From assembly GCA_938082955.1 (NCBI GenBank), contig CALKDE010000271.1, positions 1 to 5,638 of the forward strand: DNA of 5,638 nt, read 5' to 3'. Position numbers and translations under genes: made by a program. The notes under the pieces are model-generated. The model had not been told where the DNA came from. It saw only the letters and a list, made by a program, of their open reading frames with translations, and made no database searches. How positions within the stretch are numbered: position 1 is the stretch's first letter; every line of letters starts with the position of its first letter. The stretch comes from an uncultured Pseudomonadales bacterium (GTDB taxonomy: Bacteria > Pseudomonadota > Gammaproteobacteria > Pseudomonadales > Pseudohongiellaceae). Shown here in pieces: positions 4,900 to 5,638 of the stretch.

Positions 4900-5638
4900 A
4901 TGATTAAGACACTCGCCAGATTGCTTCTTGGGCTAATCCTGCTATCAATAGTGGCAGGCGTGATCTTGTTAATGGCTGTGAATACCGATCAGAATAAAGC
5001 AGCTATTCAGGCGGCCGTCTTATCCAGCACCGGTTATGAACTCACCATCGCAGGGGATATGGACATCGCCTTTTTCCCGTCCGTCGGCCTCACCCTGAAC
5101 GATGTCCGTCTCAAAAACCCAGCATCTCCACAGGAACTTGCCTCCACTACCGCGGCCTTACTGCAGGTAGATTTGCGCGCCTTGATCGCAGGTGAAGTTT
5201 TTATCCGCGAGCTATCTACGGATGATTTTCATATCAACTACTACATTGACGCCGATGGAAAGAGCAACTGGGATGTTGGGACTCACGTTTCCAATAGTAA
5301 AAGCGGCAGCAATACCAATCCGGCCATGGCTACCGCACAGCCCATCCAGCCGCAAGGCAGTCCAGTTTCCGCCGACACAAATTCCAACACCGTCACGGTT
5401 TCCTTCGAGCGCCTCAAGATCGACAACGCCAGTATCGATATACAAGACCTGTCACAAGGCCTACGTTACAGCATCAACAATCTCAACCTGGTGAGCAACA
5501 ACACCAACATTGAAGGCATGCCATTTGATATCGATGTGAACCTCACCTTCCTAAACAATGGCATGACCAAGCCTGTAGCGATGGGTTTTCGAGGCGATAT
5601 TAGCGCCGACATAAAGGCCGGAAACATCGACGTGCAGA
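4900..5638 (+). CDS. AsmA family protein, N-terminal part
   Basis: The gene runs off the window; 246 complete codons are seen. ATG at 4900 is preceded by GGGAA (4892-4896) only 3 bases away, a modest ribosome site. Residues about 5-27 (LARLLLGLILL...) form an N-terminal membrane anchor, so the rest is expected in the periplasm. Residues 46-73 (GYELTIAGDMDIAFFP, then LTLNDVRLKNP) match the hallmark start of the AsmA N-terminal domain, followed by VDLRALIAGEVFIREL, also typical. Residues about 128-163 are a Ser/Asn/Thr/Pro-rich linker, after which ERLKIDNASIDIQD resumes the domain. Known of the family: AsmA-like proteins are inner-membrane-anchored periplasmic proteins linked to outer-membrane lipid and protein assembly. 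The exact role here is unknown. It is divergent from hisB, as in Pseudomonas. AsmA or a YhjG/YicH-like paralogue cannot be separated from this fragment. Confidence 0.88.
   Translation, partial: MIKTLARLLLGLILLSIVAGVILLMAVNTDQNKAAIQAAVLSSTGYELTIAGDMDIAFFPSVGLTLNDVRLKNPASPQELASTTAALLQVDLRALIAGEVFIRELSTDDFHINYYIDADGKSNWDVGTHVSNSKSGSNTNPAMATAQPIQPQGSPVSADTNSNTVTVSFERLKIDNASIDIQDLSQGLRYSINNLNLVSNNTNIEGMPFDIDVNLTFLNNGMTKPVAMGFRGDISADIKAGNIDVQ

Noticed and set aside
5192..5494. 100-codon + frame and an opposing 77-codon - frame inside the AsmA gene
   Set aside because: Both overlap the continuous AsmA reading frame, which carries clear family motifs.
1..5638. Mobile element, CRISPR array, tRNA/rRNA or defence system
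   Set aside because: No transposase, terminal inverted repeats, spaced direct repeats or RNA gene signatures were seen; the window is filled with conserved housekeeping genes.

Overview
The window is a conserved chromosomal housekeeping locus from a gammaproteobacterium. The closest match I can recall is the Pseudomonas-type arrangement, in which an envC-like gene and ctpA lie near a hisB-hisH-hisA-hisF cluster whose upstream neighbour is a divergent AsmA-family gene. Base composition is balanced. HisB is a single-domain dehydratase rather than the HisN-HisB fusion of Escherichia coli, and HisH carries the CVGMQ nucleophile motif typical of gammaproteobacterial HisH. Both fit a gammaproteobacterium outside the enteric group. 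Species cannot be named from the sequence alone.

Layout. Bases 1-62 hold the last codons of an EnvC-like LytM/M23 murein hydrolase activator on the + strand. After a 179-base gap comes a complete S41 carboxyl-terminal processing peptidase (ctpA, 242-1639, +) with a signal peptide, a PDZ domain and an intact Ser/Lys dyad. It converges, with only 44 bases between, on the histidine cluster. That cluster is read on the - strand in the order hisB (4014-4598), hisH (3277-3933), hisA (2465-3223), hisF (1684-2457). A 301-base divergent region follows, then the first 246 codons of an AsmA-family membrane-anchored protein (4900 to the window end, +).

How the genes work together. HisA isomerises ProFAR to PRFAR. 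The HisH-HisF glutamine amidotransferase/cyclase converts PRFAR to imidazole glycerol phosphate and AICAR. HisB dehydrates imidazole glycerol phosphate to imidazole acetol phosphate. The cluster therefore encodes four consecutive middle steps of histidine synthesis; hisG, hisI/E, hisC, hisD and the histidinol-phosphate phosphatase must lie elsewhere. The flanking genes concern the cell envelope: septal peptidoglycan hydrolase activation (EnvC), periplasmic proteolysis (CtpA) and AsmA-family envelope function.

No mobile element, CRISPR array, RNA gene or defence-type system is visible, and I see no undescribed multi-gene system. The less ordinary signals are in non-coding DNA: a dyad centred on a fully symmetric TATAAT element upstream of hisB, a set of mutually exclusive inverted repeats in front of the AsmA gene, and a strong Shine-Dalgarno sequence with no gene behind it between ctpA and hisF. 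All four histidine enzymes keep their catalytic residues. HisA has a cysteine where a basic residue is usual beside a catalytic aspartate.
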